64,000 nucleotides of DNA from Aurantibacillus circumpalustris (GTDB lineage: Bacteria > Bacteroidota > Bacteroidia > B-17B0 > Aurantibacillaceae). Under the pieces are notes generated by a model. That model saw only the letters and a list, made by a program, of their open reading frames with translations. It had not been told where the DNA came from and did not search any database. The position numbers were made by a program, and so were the translations under genes. Position 1 is the stretch's first letter. The number at the start of each line of letters is the position of its first letter. Of the stretch, positions 62,423-64,000 are shown in pieces. The stretch lies in NCBI RefSeq assembly GCF_029625215.1, contig NZ_CP121197.1:3782001-3846000 (forward strand), read 5' to 3'.

Positions 62423-64000
62423 TTATATTTTTATGCCGATAATTGTAATATCATCAACCTGTTCGGCATTGCTCATCCAACTTGCTAATTCCTGTCGCAA
62501 TGTATGTTCCTGGTCCTTTAAATCAAAGGAAGCAATATTCAAGAGAAGATCCTTCAATCGTTTATACATGAACTTTTTCCCTTTTGGTCCGCCAAACTGG
62601 TCAGCATACCCATCGGTTAATGTATATATCATATCTCCTGCATTTAAAGCAAATTCCAGTTGAGTAAAGCTGTTTTTGTCCTTATCATGGCGACCCACCG
62701 GCATCTTATCAGGTTCCAACTCCAATAATTGGCCTTCTCTAATAATCCAGACAGGATTATGCGCACCTGTAAAACAGATTTTTCGCTTATCTGGAGTTAA
62801 AACAAGAATACTGGCATCCATTCCGTCCATTCCTCCTTCGCTACTTCCATCCTTTTTAAGTCGCTCAATAATATGCGTACGTGTATAATTAAATATTTCT
62901 TTAGGTTCAGTAAGTTTCTCTTTTATTGCATTTTCAAGACAGGTAGTATTTAGTATACTCATAATGGCACCTGGTACCCCGTGACCTGTGCTATCGGCAG
63001 TAACTATGGCAAAATTTCCGTTGTGCAGAGCGGAAGCCCAGTAAAAATCTCCACTAACCGCTTCTTTTGGCTTGAATAGTAGAAAGTAATTATGCAAGTA
63101 TTGATCTAATAAATCTTTGCTAGCGAGGAAGCTTCTTTGTATCCTCTCAGCATAATTAATGCTATCGGAAATCTCTTTGTGTTTTTCTTCAATTATTGTT
63201 TTTTGTTCTCTGATTTGAGAGGTTCTTTTATACACCAATTCTTCTAGTTCATGATTTTTCTGTTTGAGCTTTTTTTCTCGTTGCTTAACATATAATCGTA
63301 AAACCATAACGGTCAATAAAAGCAACCCTAATCTGAACCACCAGGTACTCCAAAATGGTGGTTTAATTTCAAATTTGTAGTGGACCTCATTACTGTACAA
63401 ACCCAAATTACTTATAGACCTGACACGGAAAATATATTTTCCTGCAGGTAGATTTCCGAAAGTGGTTTCAGTTTTAGAGCTAGGTAGTGACCATACCGAA
63501 CTAAACCCTTCGAGTTTAGTTTCATAGGTTACAAACCGCGGATATTTGGTAGTTGCCCCGGCATAACTAAAAGTAATAGTGTTTTTATTGTGAGGTAGAC
63601 TCAGATTAACAGGATAATCCGACCAATGTGTGAGGCTATCAAAGTGGATATCAGAAAAAGTGTTTCGTAAGGCATTATACTCAGCATCCTTACTATATAC
63701 AAAGTCTTTCCAGCTAAAGTTATTCTCATTTATTTTGATTGATAAGAGCTGCATAACGGGAGGGATGTCATCTTTTATTGCTGTGGAAGGATGATAAATT
63801 GCAAGTCTGTCATCAGTGCCAATCCATATATCGCCATTCATATCTTCATATAGTGAGCCTTCTACACAGGCTTTACCTAAAAACCCCTCAGGGGTCTGGT
63901 ACTTTGTAAAATGAATTTTTTCTTTTGGCAAAAAAGAAGTTGCGATTTTATTTAGTCCCTTTTTTGTCCCAATCCATATGTTACCTGTTCTATCCTGCAA
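62423..64000 (-). CDS. Two-component-propeller/SpoIIE phosphatase, 5' end outside window
   Basis: 525 residues are visible; the frame runs off the right edge. Order: beta-propeller repeats (RTGNIWIGTKKGLNKI, NGDIWIGTDDRL), a Y_Y_Y domain (NTITFSYAG ... LPAGKYIFRVRSISNLG), a membrane helix (about WFRLGLLLLTVMVLRLYV), a coiled coil, and a SpoIIE/PP2C domain (SGDFYWAS, VTADSTGHGVPGAIMS, GMDASILVL, YTLTDGYADQFG). The metal-binding aspartates are present. It is probably an envelope sensor that dephosphorylates an anti-sigma-factor antagonist. Confidence 0.9.
   Translation of the reverse strand: MQDRTGNIWIGTKKGLNKIATSFLPKEKIHFTKYQTPEGFLGKACVEGSLYEDMNGDIWIGTDDRLAIYHPSTAIKDDIPPVMQLLSIKINENNFSWKDFVYSKDAEYNALRNTFSDIHFDSLTHWSDYPVNLSLPHNKNTITFSYAGATTKYPRFVTYETKLEGFSSVWSLPSSKTETTFGNLPAGKYIFRVRSISNLGLYSNEVHYKFEIKPPFWSTWWFRLGLLLLTVMVLRLYVKQREKKLKQKNHELEELVYKRTSQIREQKTIIEEKHKEISDSINYAERIQRSFLASKDLLDQYLHNYFLLFKPKEAVSGDFYWASALHNGNFAIVTADSTGHGVPGAIMSILNTTCLENAIKEKLTEPKEIFNYTRTHIIERLKKDGSSEGGMDGMDASILVLTPDKRKICFTGAHNPVWIIREGQLLELEPDKMPVGRHDKDKNSFTQLEFALNAGDMIYTLTDGYADQFGGPKGKKFMYKRLKDLLLNIASFDLKDQEHTLRQELASWMSNAEQVDDITIIGIKI

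Overview
The window looks like a chromosomal segment of a Bacteroidota bacterium (Sphingobacteriales, Chitinophagales or Cytophagales type; I cannot place it more precisely). It is AT-rich, start codons lack clear Shine-Dalgarno motifs, and many proteins are typical of the phylum: a split KdpD, a BBP2-type porin behind kdpC, a M23-type N-terminus, PhnA-like and DUF983 proteins, and a phage-integrase relic of the Bacteroidetes type. No intact tRNA or rRNA gene was seen.

1-31 kb is a stress and potassium region. Four double-domain universal stress proteins surround an Mla-type lipid ABC transporter (mlaE-mlaF-mlaD), an ATP-cone/nuclease protein and small membrane proteins. A complete Kdp potassium ATPase operon follows (a 27-residue peptide, kdpF, kdpA, kdpB, kdpC, porin, KdpD sensor half, histidine kinase). 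Next comes a second operon with the other KdpD half, kdpE, Kup and a sigma-54 activator. A TetR-controlled LolCDE/MacB-like export operon lies at 24.4-30.1 kb and a Crp-family regulator at 30.6-31.3 kb. Sites of the form TGA-N6-TCA occur in front of the Crp gene, two stress-protein units and the kdp operon, which suggests one local regulon.

31.5-39.7 kb is mostly housekeeping: gcvH and gcvT separated by three SAM-dependent enzyme genes, two tiny membrane peptides, a SulP transporter, DUF983, thiolase and a PhnA-like protein. A decayed PLP-enzyme fragment lies at 31.5 kb.

39.7-62.3 kb is an accessory island. It begins with a decayed tyrosine integrase and a tRNA-like relic. It then holds a five-gene phage-like cassette (DUF5675 plus holin-like peptides), a SymE-like toxin gene, a 1.7 kb non-coding stretch full of long hairpins and dispersed repeats, and two tandem paralogous DDE recombinases whose reading frames overlap. 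After these comes a defence cluster: Hachiman (hamA-hamB), a membrane-anchored nuclease with a periplasmic NTF2-like domain, a type IIG/ISP-like restriction-methylation enzyme, a chimeric membrane protein and a HEPN protein. The window ends inside a two-component-propeller/SpoIIE phosphatase gene on the minus strand.
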